Below are positions 32,476 through 40,399 of a DNA stretch of 45,767 nt, piece after piece; the stretch's first letter is position 1, and every line of letters starts with the position of its first letter. Both the position numbers and the translations under genes were made by a program. The DNA comes from a virus, in the IMG/VR virus record IMGVR_UViG_3300046169_000113, positions 1 through 45,767 of that record, one strand, 5' to 3'. A model generated the notes under the pieces. The model was not told the origin of the DNA. It did not search any database and saw only the letters and a program-made list of their open reading frames with translations.

Positions 32476-32877
32476 AGGCTCTCCAGCGTGCGAGTCAACT
32501 GCTGATTTAATGTTGGGAGCTTCTTTAAACAACTGAATCACATTGGCTTCGTTACATTCCTCTTTTAGGGACCAGTCTGCAACGAGAGATGCGATAAGTT
32601 CTAGGCGATTCTTTTCTCTACCTTCGTAATCTGGCTTAAACTTTTTGCCTAAAGCTTCTTTTTCCTGTTTTTCTTTCTGGAGAATTAAAACTAAAGAAAG
32701 GTTGGCTTTAGCTTCAGCTTTACGGAAAGCGTCGCTGTTCACACCTCGGATCAAAATCCAATGGCTAGTTTTTGTTCCGTCTGGAGTTTCAAGATACATC
32801 CGCGACCCTTCGTTAGAAGGGCCACGGGTATAGAAATCTGCCATAGACATTTCCATGTCTTCTTTTTGGTTAGGCAT
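32440..32877 (-). CDS. Tail assembly chaperone (gpG-like)
   Basis: The protein has 145 aa, mostly helical and charged, between the tail tube and tape measure genes. It contains SHWILIRGVNSDAFRKAEAKANL and LVADWSLKEECN, typical of tail chaperones that coat the tape measure during assembly. Near its end the slippery run AAAAATTTTTTC allows a -1 shift into the frame at 32132-32475. The start overlaps the tail tube stop by eight bases. Confidence 0.8.
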   Translation of the reverse strand: MPNQKEDMEMSMADFYTRGPSNEGSRMYLETPDGTKTSHWILIRGVNSDAFRKAEAKANLSLVLILQKEKQEKEALGKKFKPDYEGREKNRLELIASLVADWSLKEECNEANVIQLFKEAPNIKSAVDSHAGEPKNFFVKPSKTS

Positions 32878-33799
32878 CAGTGCGAGTGATTTTAATGTTG
32901 GTTGCTTCGGTAGAATCGAAAATAGCTTGGAAAGGCAGGTTTGTCTGAATGTTGCTTTGACCTGTCGCGTCAGCTTGGCCGCCTGTGTATTTAATCTTTG
33001 GGACTAAAAACGTGTACTTGTTTCCAGCCGGGTCTTCTAATTCAAACTCGAGGCTTGATACAGTTTCGTCTAAGAACTTTTCAATCAAGCTAGAGTCGTC
33101 AAAGTAAGCACCGATTGAGCCGGTTAGGTTAGACCGTCCATTGCCGTGCTGACTCGTGCTATCACTGAAAACGCTATACCTAGGTTCTAGGCCATTGTCC
33201 CATGACAGTGTAATTTCTGTCACTGTTGCAATAGTTACTCCGTTTTCTTTAACGAATCCGGTAAACCCATCAAACATCTCTGTTGTCGTAGGCGAGCTAA
33301 ATGTTGGCGTGCCGAATGCGGTTAAATTTTGAAGTGGCGAAAGATCTTTGCCTAAAAGGCTAAACGTGCCAGTCACAGGGTCTTCAGCATTTACGGTCAA
33401 GTTGAACGAATTAACTTCGCAACCGGTAAAAAGTTGATAAGGTTTAGCAGCTCCGTCAGCAATGTCACTAAAGTGGCGCAGTACTGAGAAGGAGCGGCGT
33501 GTAGTTCCTGCTTTAAGAACGTCAGCCGTCCAAGTACCTTGCGCCATAGCTTCAAGCATATCGTCAAAAGATTCGTAAGAAAGCTCAAAGCCGACATCGC
33601 CCGAAACTGAGCGGATGCCGTGACGGTGGTCGCGTATTTGCCGGTCAGGGTTAAGCTCGTCGCTAGTTTTTGCTCCTTTAGTTAAGCCTAAAGTTACCGA
33701 GGTGTGCCGTAAATCCGTAAACGTCGGATTGGATGTAGGTGTTACTCCGTAAGTTGATTCTTGTACGTATGATAAGTTGTGTCGAGATGAGTCAGCCAT
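32870..33799 (-). CDS. Major tail tube protein
   Basis: The protein has 309 aa. It has the phage tail tube pattern: LSYVQESTYGVTPTSNPTF, TDLRHTSVTLGL, KTSDELNPDRQIRDHRHG, then a beta-rich body with TCEV-like and Ig-like strands. It forms stacked hexamer rings of the tail. It is encoded between the tail terminator and the chaperone genes, in the standard order. The length suggests an added C-terminal domain. Confidence 0.85.
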   Translation of the reverse strand: MADSSRHNLSYVQESTYGVTPTSNPTFTDLRHTSVTLGLTKGAKTSDELNPDRQIRDHRHGIRSVSGDVGFELSYESFDDMLEAMAQGTWTADVLKAGTTRRSFSVLRHFSDIADGAAKPYQLFTGCEVNSFNLTVNAEDPVTGTFSLLGKDLSPLQNLTAFGTPTFSSPTTTEMFDGFTGFVKENGVTIATVTEITLSWDNGLEPRYSVFSDSTSQHGNGRSNLTGSIGAYFDDSSLIEKFLDETVSSLEFELEDPAGNKYTFLVPKIKYTGGQADATGQSNIQTNLPFQAIFDSTEATNIKITRTDA

Positions 33800-33814
33800 G
33801 TCATTTTTTGTAGG

Positions 33815-34258
33815 TTAAATATTTCTTGTAAGTTCAGATCGAAAAGTGATTGTTACAGATTTTGTAAAGAAATTTTCGAAAGGACGCCCACCGGACATTC
33901 CAACTGAAAGGATTTTAACTTGTTGCGCGTTCCTTGTAAACACTTTGCCAGCATAAAATCTTTGTCTAAATTTGTCTAACCAAGTGTCAAAGAAACTTAA
34001 GCCAGAATTTTTTGCGGTATTTAGGTCAACCTGCAAAAACCCAATCATCGTGTCGCGGCCGCCTTGTCCTAAAGTCGAAGGCTCTGGAGTCCCTCCGCTG
34101 AACGTGACTTTGAACCAGTCTTTTTTCGTTTCGTGGTCAAATAGAGTGTTTTCCCACTGCACAAGTCCGTCTGCCCCGCTAGAAGTATCCACAGAATTTT
34201 CGTCTAGTAAGTCTTTTACAGCAGACACTAATGCAATTTCTACGTCTGAATCAGCCAT
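33815..34258 (-). CDS. Tail terminator-like protein
   Basis: The protein has 147 aa. DVEIALVSAVKDLLDENSVDTSSGAD with GFLQVDLNTAKNSGLSFFDTWLDKFRQRFYAG is the fold pattern of siphophage tail terminators, which cap the tail and join it to the neck. Position between the gp10-like neck protein and the tail tube supports it. It overlaps the neck gene by eight bases. Confidence 0.7.
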   Translation of the reverse strand: MADSDVEIALVSAVKDLLDENSVDTSSGADGLVQWENTLFDHETKKDWFKVTFSGGTPEPSTLGQGGRDTMIGFLQVDLNTAKNSGLSFFDTWLDKFRQRFYAGKVFTRNAQQVKILSVGMSGGRPFENFFTKSVTITFRSELTRNI

Positions 34259-34655
34259 ATTTAGATTTTAGTTTTTGTGCAATTCTTACGGCGTTGATTC
34301 TCACCATGCCTTGAGGCGCTTGCTTTGAGTGTTTATCGAATTCTATGCGGGCGGTATAAGGTAGACTGTTTGTTAGGAATACAGACGCAGCTTTTCTGTT
34401 TATTTTAAGATTGCGAATATGCTTCTCTATGTTCGCCGTTGTTTTTGAGCCAGTCGGGTCAATGACTTCAACAGTTTTCTTTTTTGGCTTATAGCTAGAA
34501 ATTACCCAATTCCCTCTAAGCCTACCAGTGTCGACCGGTGTGTCTCTAATTACTGACGTAAACAAAGCTAAAGCAATTTGCTTAAAAGCGCTTTCGTATG
34601 AAGCCATTGACTTTTCGGCCCAAGTTTTTATGTCAGTTGCAAAAGTTTGTGGCAT
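34251..34655 (-). CDS. HK97 gp10-like neck/tail completion protein
   Basis: The protein has 134 aa. VIRDTPVDTGRLRGNWVISSYKP is the signature of the HK97 gp10 family of tail completion proteins; SLPYTARIEFDKHSKQAPQGMVR follows with the conserved Y…E…S pattern. It joins the head-tail interface. It overlaps the adjoining genes by one and eight bases. Confidence 0.85.
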   Translation of the reverse strand: MPQTFATDIKTWAEKSMASYESAFKQIALALFTSVIRDTPVDTGRLRGNWVISSYKPKKKTVEVIDPTGSKTTANIEKHIRNLKINRKAASVFLTNSLPYTARIEFDKHSKQAPQGMVRINAVRIAQKLKSKYG

Positions 34656-35116
34656 TACGTCAAATTTTTGATGGCCGCACTTAGAGCGTCTGGGTCACTA
34701 AGCTGTAAATTTTTTATGGTAGACACGTCTTTTGTCGAAGGAGTCAAAAGAAAATAAAAGATCAAAGAAGTAGTGCTTGGGACGACTTCAGCTAAGCTTT
34801 TTATGTCGTAGTAGCTTCCGTTAAAAATTACTAAGTGATCTGTTTCAACCTTAAAAGCGATGCCTTTTGAAGACGCTAAAAGGTAAAGCGCTTGCTTTCT
34901 AAGTGAGTCTGGTAGCGTTACGTTCTCAAATGCCGAGCTAACACTTTGGGACTTTGGGACTCTGACCATAAAAGTGGTCGCTGAGTCTGTAAAAGAGATT
35001 GAGTCTGACCTTAGGACTGGGTCAGACTCTGTTTTGCATTCTACGATGACGGACTTTAGGCCAGCCTCCGCAATTGCATTAGATGCGTCATTCTGAATCT
35101 GCGTGTAGTCAATCAT
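34655..35116 (-). CDS. Probable head closure/head-tail connector protein, 153 aa
   Basis: A mixed alpha/beta protein beginning MIDYTQIQNDASNAIAEAGLKSVIVECKTES. Its place between the DnaT-like adaptor and gp10-like protein is that of a head-tail stopper in siphophages. The family was not recognised by motif, so the call rests on position and size. Confidence 0.55.
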   Translation of the reverse strand: MIDYTQIQNDASNAIAEAGLKSVIVECKTESDPVLRSDSISFTDSATTFMVRVPKSQSVSSAFENVTLPDSLRKQALYLLASSKGIAFKVETDHLVIFNGSYYDIKSLAEVVPSTTSLIFYFLLTPSTKDVSTIKNLQLSDPDALSAAIKNLT

Positions 35117-35610
35117 GACCTTGTGACAGACACTGTCCTGAAAGTCGCCCTAAGAAGCGGCTTTAGAAAAGCTTCTGCTTTATTGAATCGGCGCTGCACG
35201 GTTGAAGATCCTGAATCGCTGTACTCAGTTTCAATAGGACCAACTTTTTGACGTATGATTTGTTGGCCCGAACCTGTAGCTTGTAAGTCTCCGCCAATAG
35301 CGTCGAATGCTAGCTGACACTGAGCTTGTATAAGCTCAACTGGAATGGCTCCACTGTCAAAATAGTCGTTGTCTATGTATACATGCTCGCGAGGCCATTG
35401 AAGAGCCTGGTCGTCATTTTTCTTGTGACCCCTGAACTTATCTCTGAAAGACTCGATGTAATCCACAGCTTTTATCAGCAATGCTTCCATTTCCTCGGTT
35501 TTCTCAGGAAGGGTCAACCTTCTCAAAGACGCATAGTCTTTAAGATTTTGAACCGAAGCATAGGATTGTGCTCCGGCTACGACTGAACCATCTTCAATTA
35601 CAAGCGACAT
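35113..35610 (-). CDS. Head-tail adaptor (DnaT-like phage family)
   Basis: The protein has 165 aa. It begins MSLVIEDGSVVAGAQSYASV and continues IKAVDYIESFRDKFRGHK, then QWPREHVYIDN and IPVELIQAQCQLAFDAIGGDL. This A-x-S-Y-x-S…WPR…IP…A pattern defines the DnaT-like head-tail connector family of siphophages. It attaches to the portal ring. The annotation ssDNA-binding DnaT sometimes given to this family is misleading here. Confidence 0.8.
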   Translation of the reverse strand: MSLVIEDGSVVAGAQSYASVQNLKDYASLRRLTLPEKTEEMEALLIKAVDYIESFRDKFRGHKKNDDQALQWPREHVYIDNDYFDSGAIPVELIQAQCQLAFDAIGGDLQATGSGQQIIRQKVGPIETEYSDSGSSTVQRRFNKAEAFLKPLLRATFRTVSVTRS

Positions 35611-35612
35611 TG

Positions 35613-35921
35613 CTATGCAAGCTCCTCATACTTCTTCTTAATTGTTGCAGGCTTGGCGTTAGGAGAAATTTTTACTCCGGCAGCTTTTAGGGCTTGCTCC
35701 ATTTCTTCAAGACTTAACTCTTTTTTGCCAGCCTCACCGAGTAGATCTTCCTCAAGACCTTCTGGATCTGGGTAGCGAGATTGGAAAAATGCTTTAATTT
35801 CTGCTGCATGCTTTTTGCTAAAGTTTCCAGCTTTCTTTTTTAGTTGCGCTTGCTGCAAAACAGTCGCTTCGTCAGGTTGTAGCATAAAGCCTACAGGTGC
35901 TCCAAATTCATTTCTTTTCAT
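35613..35921 (-). CDS. Small head-region protein with HeH/LEM-like C-terminus, 102 aa
   Basis: A charged helical protein. The C-terminal segment SLEEMEQALKAAGVKISPNAKPATIKKKYEEL is a helix-extended-helix (HeH/LEM-like) motif found in small phage head or rho-N-type proteins. It lies between the capsid terminator and the adaptor. A capsid-associated or DNA-binding role is possible. Confidence 0.6.
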   Translation of the reverse strand: MKRNEFGAPVGFMLQPDEATVLQQAQLKKKAGNFSKKHAAEIKAFFQSRYPDPEGLEEDLLGEAGKKELSLEEMEQALKAAGVKISPNAKPATIKKKYEELA

Positions 35922-35952
35922 GATAGTTATTTTGTAGTGTAGAATCAGTTAG

Positions 35953-35994
35953 AAAAATAGGGGAGGCAAAGATTTGCGGTCTCTACCTCCCCTA
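35953..35994 (-). terminator. Rho-independent terminator after the major capsid gene
   Basis: On the minus strand TAGGGGAGG and CCTCCCCTA form a perfect 9-bp stem around a 19-base loop, followed by TTTTTCT. It lies just after the capsid gene stop. Partial termination here would raise capsid transcripts over those of the downstream tail genes. Confidence 0.75.
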
Positions 35995-36003
35995 CAACCA
36001 TGC

Positions 36004-37011
36004 TTAGACGTTAACTTCTAAGAAAGCTAGTGGAATGTTTTTGCGCTCAATTACTCGATCCCAATTCGAGGCTGCACGCAGTTCAGCTAATGTGAAGCTT
36101 TGGCCGGATGGAGTGCCGATATGCTGGAAGCCGCCTGGATGCAGCAACCAAGTTTTGCGAGTCCAGAATTCTTCTTCACCGCCGCCGTTGCCAGACTTGG
36201 CACTGCGCTCAATTTCTAGCGGTACTTGCGGAGAACCTTCTCCGTAAGCAAAAGCTCCTGCACCAAAAAGGATGCACAGATATTTGCTAGAGTTGCTTCC
36301 GGCTGTTACAGGAAGGCCATCGTCGATGACGATACGCAAACCCTTGTAAGCCCGGTAAAGAAGTGTGCCGTCGCTGTTACGAACGTCCTCAGCCTCATTA
36401 TTGTCAACCATCGTGTGATAAACGGCAGAGTGCATAGCTACAACTGATAGCGACTCAAAAGCGTCACCTAGCGAACCAATAACTGCAGAGTTAAAGTTTG
36501 CAAGGCTGAACTTATTGGCACTTGTTGGAGACGATACATCCGAATAAGCTGTGTAGACCATGTCACCGCTGTCATTAGCGACGTTGTCTGTTAATACGCC
36601 TTGAGCAGCAGCGATCAAACGGCGTTGCCATTGGCGTTGCCAGTAAGTGTCAATGCGGTTGCGAACGTGTTGCAGAGCTTCTGCTCCCATGGTCAACTCG
36701 CTGACAAGGTCTTTTGCAGCGAATCCTTTATTCATGTAAGCGATCCGATACTTTTGACTTGCTTGACTGACTTTGTCAGTTCCTGCTTCAGTGTCAGAGT
36801 CATTTGAGTAGTTGGGCTCAGAAGAAGCGTTGATGTCAGTCCAGAAAGGAAGTTCACCTGTTGCGCTAGGAGAATTTGCAAATTCGTTAAGTTGTGGCGA
36901 GTTTACGATAATTCCGGATTGGTAAAAAGCAGTCGTTTCAGGCGAATTGACCGCTGGTAGATCTTGATAGACTTCGATGTCAATGACATCTGATAATGTT
37001 ACTTTAGCCAT
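36004..37011 (-). CDS. Major capsid protein
   Basis: The protein has 335 aa. It begins MAKVTLSDVIDIEVYQDLPAVNSPET and has the GELPFWTDINASSEPNYSND and RIAYMNKGFAAKDLVSELTMG pattern seen in a HK97-fold capsid family that lacks a cleaved delta domain; a separate scaffold gene follows upstream. The C-terminal part has RKTWLLHPGGFQHIGTPSGQS. Its terminator and position after scaffold support the call. No Shine-Dalgarno sequence precedes the start. Confidence 0.85.
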   Translation of the reverse strand: MAKVTLSDVIDIEVYQDLPAVNSPETTAFYQSGIIVNSPQLNEFANSPSATGELPFWTDINASSEPNYSNDSDTEAGTDKVSQASQKYRIAYMNKGFAAKDLVSELTMGAEALQHVRNRIDTYWQRQWQRRLIAAAQGVLTDNVANDSGDMVYTAYSDVSSPTSANKFSLANFNSAVIGSLGDAFESLSVVAMHSAVYHTMVDNNEAEDVRNSDGTLLYRAYKGLRIVIDDGLPVTAGSNSSKYLCILFGAGAFAYGEGSPQVPLEIERSAKSGNGGGEEEFWTRKTWLLHPGGFQHIGTPSGQSFTLAELRAASNWDRVIERKNIPLAFLEVNV

Positions 37012-37050
37012 TTGCTATTCTAATTTTGTGAGTGTGAATTTTGATTGATT

Positions 37051-37776
37051 TTAGTTAGAATCAGAATCTCTCCACTTCCGGTAAGCGTCGTCTCCGTACT
37101 TTCTTTTGAAAGCAACTTTCTCGGCCGGGGAAGCTTGTGAAAATTTCTGTTGTCCGGCACCGCCGCTCTGACTACCGTGCGCACCGCCACCATTAGCCTT
37201 ACTGCCTACTATAATAGCTCGAAAACGTGGATTTGTAAAAAATTCTTTTTGCAACTCTTCTACAGTCAGAGCAGAAGGAGTTCCGTCCTCGTTAAGCACA
37301 CGAGTTTTGGCTCCTGCGTCTGTTACTTCAGAGCGTAACCGCTTCTCGATGTGAGGTAGTAAAATTTCAGCATTTTCTCCAGCTAGCCCATTAGCCATAG
37401 TGCGCGCAGTAGCGCCAACTGTTTGATGCTGAAGCGCTTGCTTGTAAGTGCTTAAACTTTCATCTAGATTGTTTTTAAGCTGGTCGTATTTACTTTGCCA
37501 AGATTTCTCAATAGCTTCGATGTCACCTTTGTCACGCGCGTCTTTTTCAGATTGCTCTGACAGTTGTTGCTTAAGAGCTTTCAGTTCTTCTTCAGCCGAC
37601 GCAGCTCTCGCTTCCGCAGATTTTCGAGCATCTTTTTCGTGTTCTTTTGCTCTTTTTAGAGCGCCGGCGTCGTCATCTTCAATCTTAAGATGAAATTTGT
37701 CGTCCGCCTTCTTTTCATACAAGAGACGAAAAGCTTCGTCAACTTGGTCTAGTGATTCGATTACTTTTTTCAGCAT
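37051..37776 (-). CDS. Capsid scaffolding protein
   Basis: The protein has 241 aa. The N-terminal half is a charged coiled coil (AKEHEKDARKSAEARAASAEEELKALKQQL…). The C-terminal part is Gly/Ser/Gln-rich, then ends in a basic region (AEKVAFKRKYGDDAYRKW). This is the usual composition of phage scaffolds that direct capsid assembly. It lies directly before the capsid gene. Confidence 0.75.
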   Translation of the reverse strand: MLKKVIESLDQVDEAFRLLYEKKADDKFHLKIEDDDAGALKRAKEHEKDARKSAEARAASAEEELKALKQQLSEQSEKDARDKGDIEAIEKSWQSKYDQLKNNLDESLSTYKQALQHQTVGATARTMANGLAGENAEILLPHIEKRLRSEVTDAGAKTRVLNEDGTPSALTVEELQKEFFTNPRFRAIIVGSKANGGGAHGSQSGGAGQQKFSQASPAEKVAFKRKYGDDAYRKWRDSDSN

Positions 37777-37798
37777 GGTTGCATTTAGTGTTGGTTAG

Positions 37799-38875
37799 TT
37801 ATAAGCCAGCCTTCTCAAAAATTGAAGGCTCAGCTGCTCTCATTTCTTTCAGCGTCATCGGCTGAAAATTCCGGTCAAGTTGCAAAGCAGAAAATTTTTC
37901 CGCCGATAAGCCTCCGTCCCGTAAAAGTTTTGCTCTCGTTTTTCCGATTGCGTCATTTTGAAAAGATGCGCTTTGCTTTTTTAGCCACGAATAGTACGTC
38001 TCATTCGAACTAACTGGCCCAACTTTAGAAGCTCTGGTTGCATCTTCATTAAGAAATTGAAACTCTTCTTCAAGTTCTAGAATAGTAGTTGATCGGCATC
38101 CGATATGAACAGGCGGCCTTGGGCCTTTACCAAGCTCAAATACTTTACCGTCAAGAGACCTGCAAACCGCAGTCGTTCGGCTGTCTAAAGTTGCGACGTA
38201 TCGGTATTTTTGACCTAAGCTTTTGTTGGCTTTCCATACAGCCATTCTAGATTCTGAAGCCATGTGTTGCACAGAAGTTCTTGCTACAGCTTCTGCTTGT
38301 CTGCGGCTCACCCCTTCAACAAGACCGTCTTTGAATTTATTAGCTTTGGTGCCTCTGATTTCTCTGACGAATTGACTAGTTGTTCTGCCTTCTACCCAAG
38401 CTCTTCTGGCAGAATTCTCGACTTTCAAAATTGTCGACCTTTGCCACTTCTTGACAAACGGTTCAAGTAGCTCGCCAGTTGCACTTAGTGGGGATTTTAG
38501 AGCACCTAAGTAAACAGCTTCAGCTTTTGGTAGCTTGATTTTTCTCGAATACGCGTCTTTGAGTTCTGAGTCTAGAGATCTTACCTCAAATCCAGACTCG
38601 TACTCTGAAATCTCTCTCAAAGATTTGACAAAATCCTCCGAGCTTTTAGTTAGAATCTTGTCCTGCTTTTTGCGCAATTTGCCGAGAAACGACTTTAACT
38701 GCCTCGCGTTTAATTCACCTAAGTTTGAAACTTCAAGCTCCCCTACGGTCTCCTGGATTGCACGAGTCAATGCATCGATTGAGCTAGAGAATTCCCGAGC
38801 TTTTTGAGTTTTCAGCCTCTCAAGAAAAACCTGGTGCCGCGTTGCGATTTCGCTTAGAGAATCTCCTGATGGCAT
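37799..38875 (-). CDS. Minor head protein, Mu F-like (SPP1 gp7-like)
   Basis: The protein has 358 aa. The C-terminal half contains the phage Mu F-like domain: RRQAEAVARTSVQHMASESR, YRYVATLDSRTTAVCRSLDGKVF, and PPVHIGCRSTTI, with conserved Cys and His residues. It is a minor head protein bound at the portal and involved in early infection. It overlaps the portal stop by one base. Confidence 0.88.
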   Translation of the reverse strand: MPSGDSLSEIATRHQVFLERLKTQKAREFSSSIDALTRAIQETVGELEVSNLGELNARQLKSFLGKLRKKQDKILTKSSEDFVKSLREISEYESGFEVRSLDSELKDAYSRKIKLPKAEAVYLGALKSPLSATGELLEPFVKKWQRSTILKVENSARRAWVEGRTTSQFVREIRGTKANKFKDGLVEGVSRRQAEAVARTSVQHMASESRMAVWKANKSLGQKYRYVATLDSRTTAVCRSLDGKVFELGKGPRPPVHIGCRSTTILELEEEFQFLNEDATRASKVGPVSSNETYYSWLKKQSASFQNDAIGKTRAKLLRDGGLSAEKFSALQLDRNFQPMTLKEMRAAEPSIFEKAGL

Positions 38876-40398
38876 TATTCGTCTTCGTTACTTACTTCAG
38901 ACTCGTTTGAACCAATACCTCTATTCATTAGCTCGTCGTCGTTAGCATCTCGCCACGTCTCTAGATCGTGAAACGCTAGCCCTCCTTTTCGAAATTTCTC
39001 TCGCATTTCTTCGTCGTCAATCGCACCGGCCATCCAACTTGCAACAATTGCAGATTGATCTTGTGGTGTTAGATTGTGGATTTCAAAATCTTTATTGAGT
39101 AAAAAGTAAGTGTTTTCTGGGTCGAATTCTTGGCCTAGAAAGTCCGAAAGAAAACCTAGCGCTGAAGTGTAAGCAGAAGAAACATTTTCGGCAGCCATTG
39201 AAAGAACACTCGTCTCGGATGCTTCTTGCATAGTAGCGTCTTTGGCCGTACGTTGCACTGTCACAGACTCAATAAGTTTTGCACCTAGCTTTACCATCTG
39301 TTCTTCTTTGTGCCTCATAGCATCGAAAGACCAGTTTGAAGGGTTAGGTTGAATAAGCCCAGCATTGCCACCTTCCGGAAGTACTAGCAAAGAGCGACTA
39401 CCAAGTTGGATGTTGTCACCTAAAATTTCTTTGGCCCACTCTTCGCCAATACCAGAAACGTATGGAGTTGGCTGGCCTGTGATGAAAACCGCTTCTTCGT
39501 AATCAGCAGAATTCCGGTAGTGTGCCATATTCAACGAAGCTATGTCATACAAAGGCGGGTTGTCAATCTGAGGATCGTTGTTGTTTGACCCAATAAAAGT
39601 AAAAGGTATGTAGTCAAAAGTTGTTCCGTCTTGCTTAGTCGGAGCTCTTTCTTCTTCGACGGTAACAAATTCTCCTTGTTTTTCGTCAAACTTGTAAACC
39701 TCGACCGTGTAAATTCCTTCATCTCTTAGTCTAAGCGCACGCCAATTCTTTTCCGTTTTATGCTCAAACTCAGATTTTTCAACTGTAGCGTCTTCTTCTA
39801 TTACAACCAAGCTCAGACGACTTTCAGAGCCAACGGCTTTAGTCCTCCAATTTATGATCTGCTTAGGGTTGTAGCAAACTATGACAGGTCGCATTCCTTG
39901 CTCCTCGATAGCTTGTACGCTTATCTCACCCTCAGCTTTAGGAAAATCTACTAACAAACCTGCGCGGCCTTTACCAATAACGTGGAAAAGAGCCTTCTGG
40001 GATTGCTGGAAAATTGTTACACCAGATCCGTCAATGTCCGCTGCTATTTTTCCGAAGTCACTTAGTTGAGTCTCTAAAACCGGGTCAGTCCGAAAAACTT
40101 GGCCCTGGAGGCCGTTAATCGTGCGCTTAGTCACAGAGTAGAAAACCGCTCTTTGTAAATACGAATCATATCGAGCGACATTCTCGACTGAGCTATCTAC
40201 CTTAAAAGGCACTGGAGCAGGTAAATACTTTTGGCGTTTGTCTTTTACAGGACGCTCACCGGAGATGGCGTCGTCAATTAGATCCCAGTCGGGCAGAATT
40301 TCCTCGAACTCGGGAAGCTTGTAGCCGACGCCTTTATTTAAGGCAGGGTTTTCAACTACTAGATTCGGATTTGTTTCATTTATAGTTTCGTGAGACAT
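38875..40398 (-). CDS. Portal protein (DUF4055 family)
   Basis: The protein has 507 aa. The DUF4055 portal pattern is visible in KVDSSVENVARYDSYLQRAVFYSVTKRTINGLQGQVFRTDP, VCYNPKQIINWR and DYIPFTFIGSNN. MRHKEEQMVKLGAKLIES and DFLGQEFD follow in the C-terminal half. The dodecamer is the DNA entry channel. The gene lies one base after terL and leads the head module. Confidence 0.9.
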   Translation of the reverse strand: MSHETINETNPNLVVENPALNKGVGYKLPEFEEILPDWDLIDDAISGERPVKDKRQKYLPAPVPFKVDSSVENVARYDSYLQRAVFYSVTKRTINGLQGQVFRTDPVLETQLSDFGKIAADIDGSGVTIFQQSQKALFHVIGKGRAGLLVDFPKAEGEISVQAIEEQGMRPVIVCYNPKQIINWRTKAVGSESRLSLVVIEEDATVEKSEFEHKTEKNWRALRLRDEGIYTVEVYKFDEKQGEFVTVEEERAPTKQDGTTFDYIPFTFIGSNNNDPQIDNPPLYDIASLNMAHYRNSADYEEAVFITGQPTPYVSGIGEEWAKEILGDNIQLGSRSLLVLPEGGNAGLIQPNPSNWSFDAMRHKEEQMVKLGAKLIESVTVQRTAKDATMQEASETSVLSMAAENVSSAYTSALGFLSDFLGQEFDPENTYFLLNKDFEIHNLTPQDQSAIVASWMAGAIDDEEMREKFRKGGLAFHDLETWRDANDDELMNRGIGSNESEVSNEDE

Positions 40399-40399
40399 T

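Noticed and set aside
35113-35610. DnaT-like protein as a replication primosome component
   Set aside because: Position between head and neck genes and the family's known use as a head-tail adaptor argue for a structural role.
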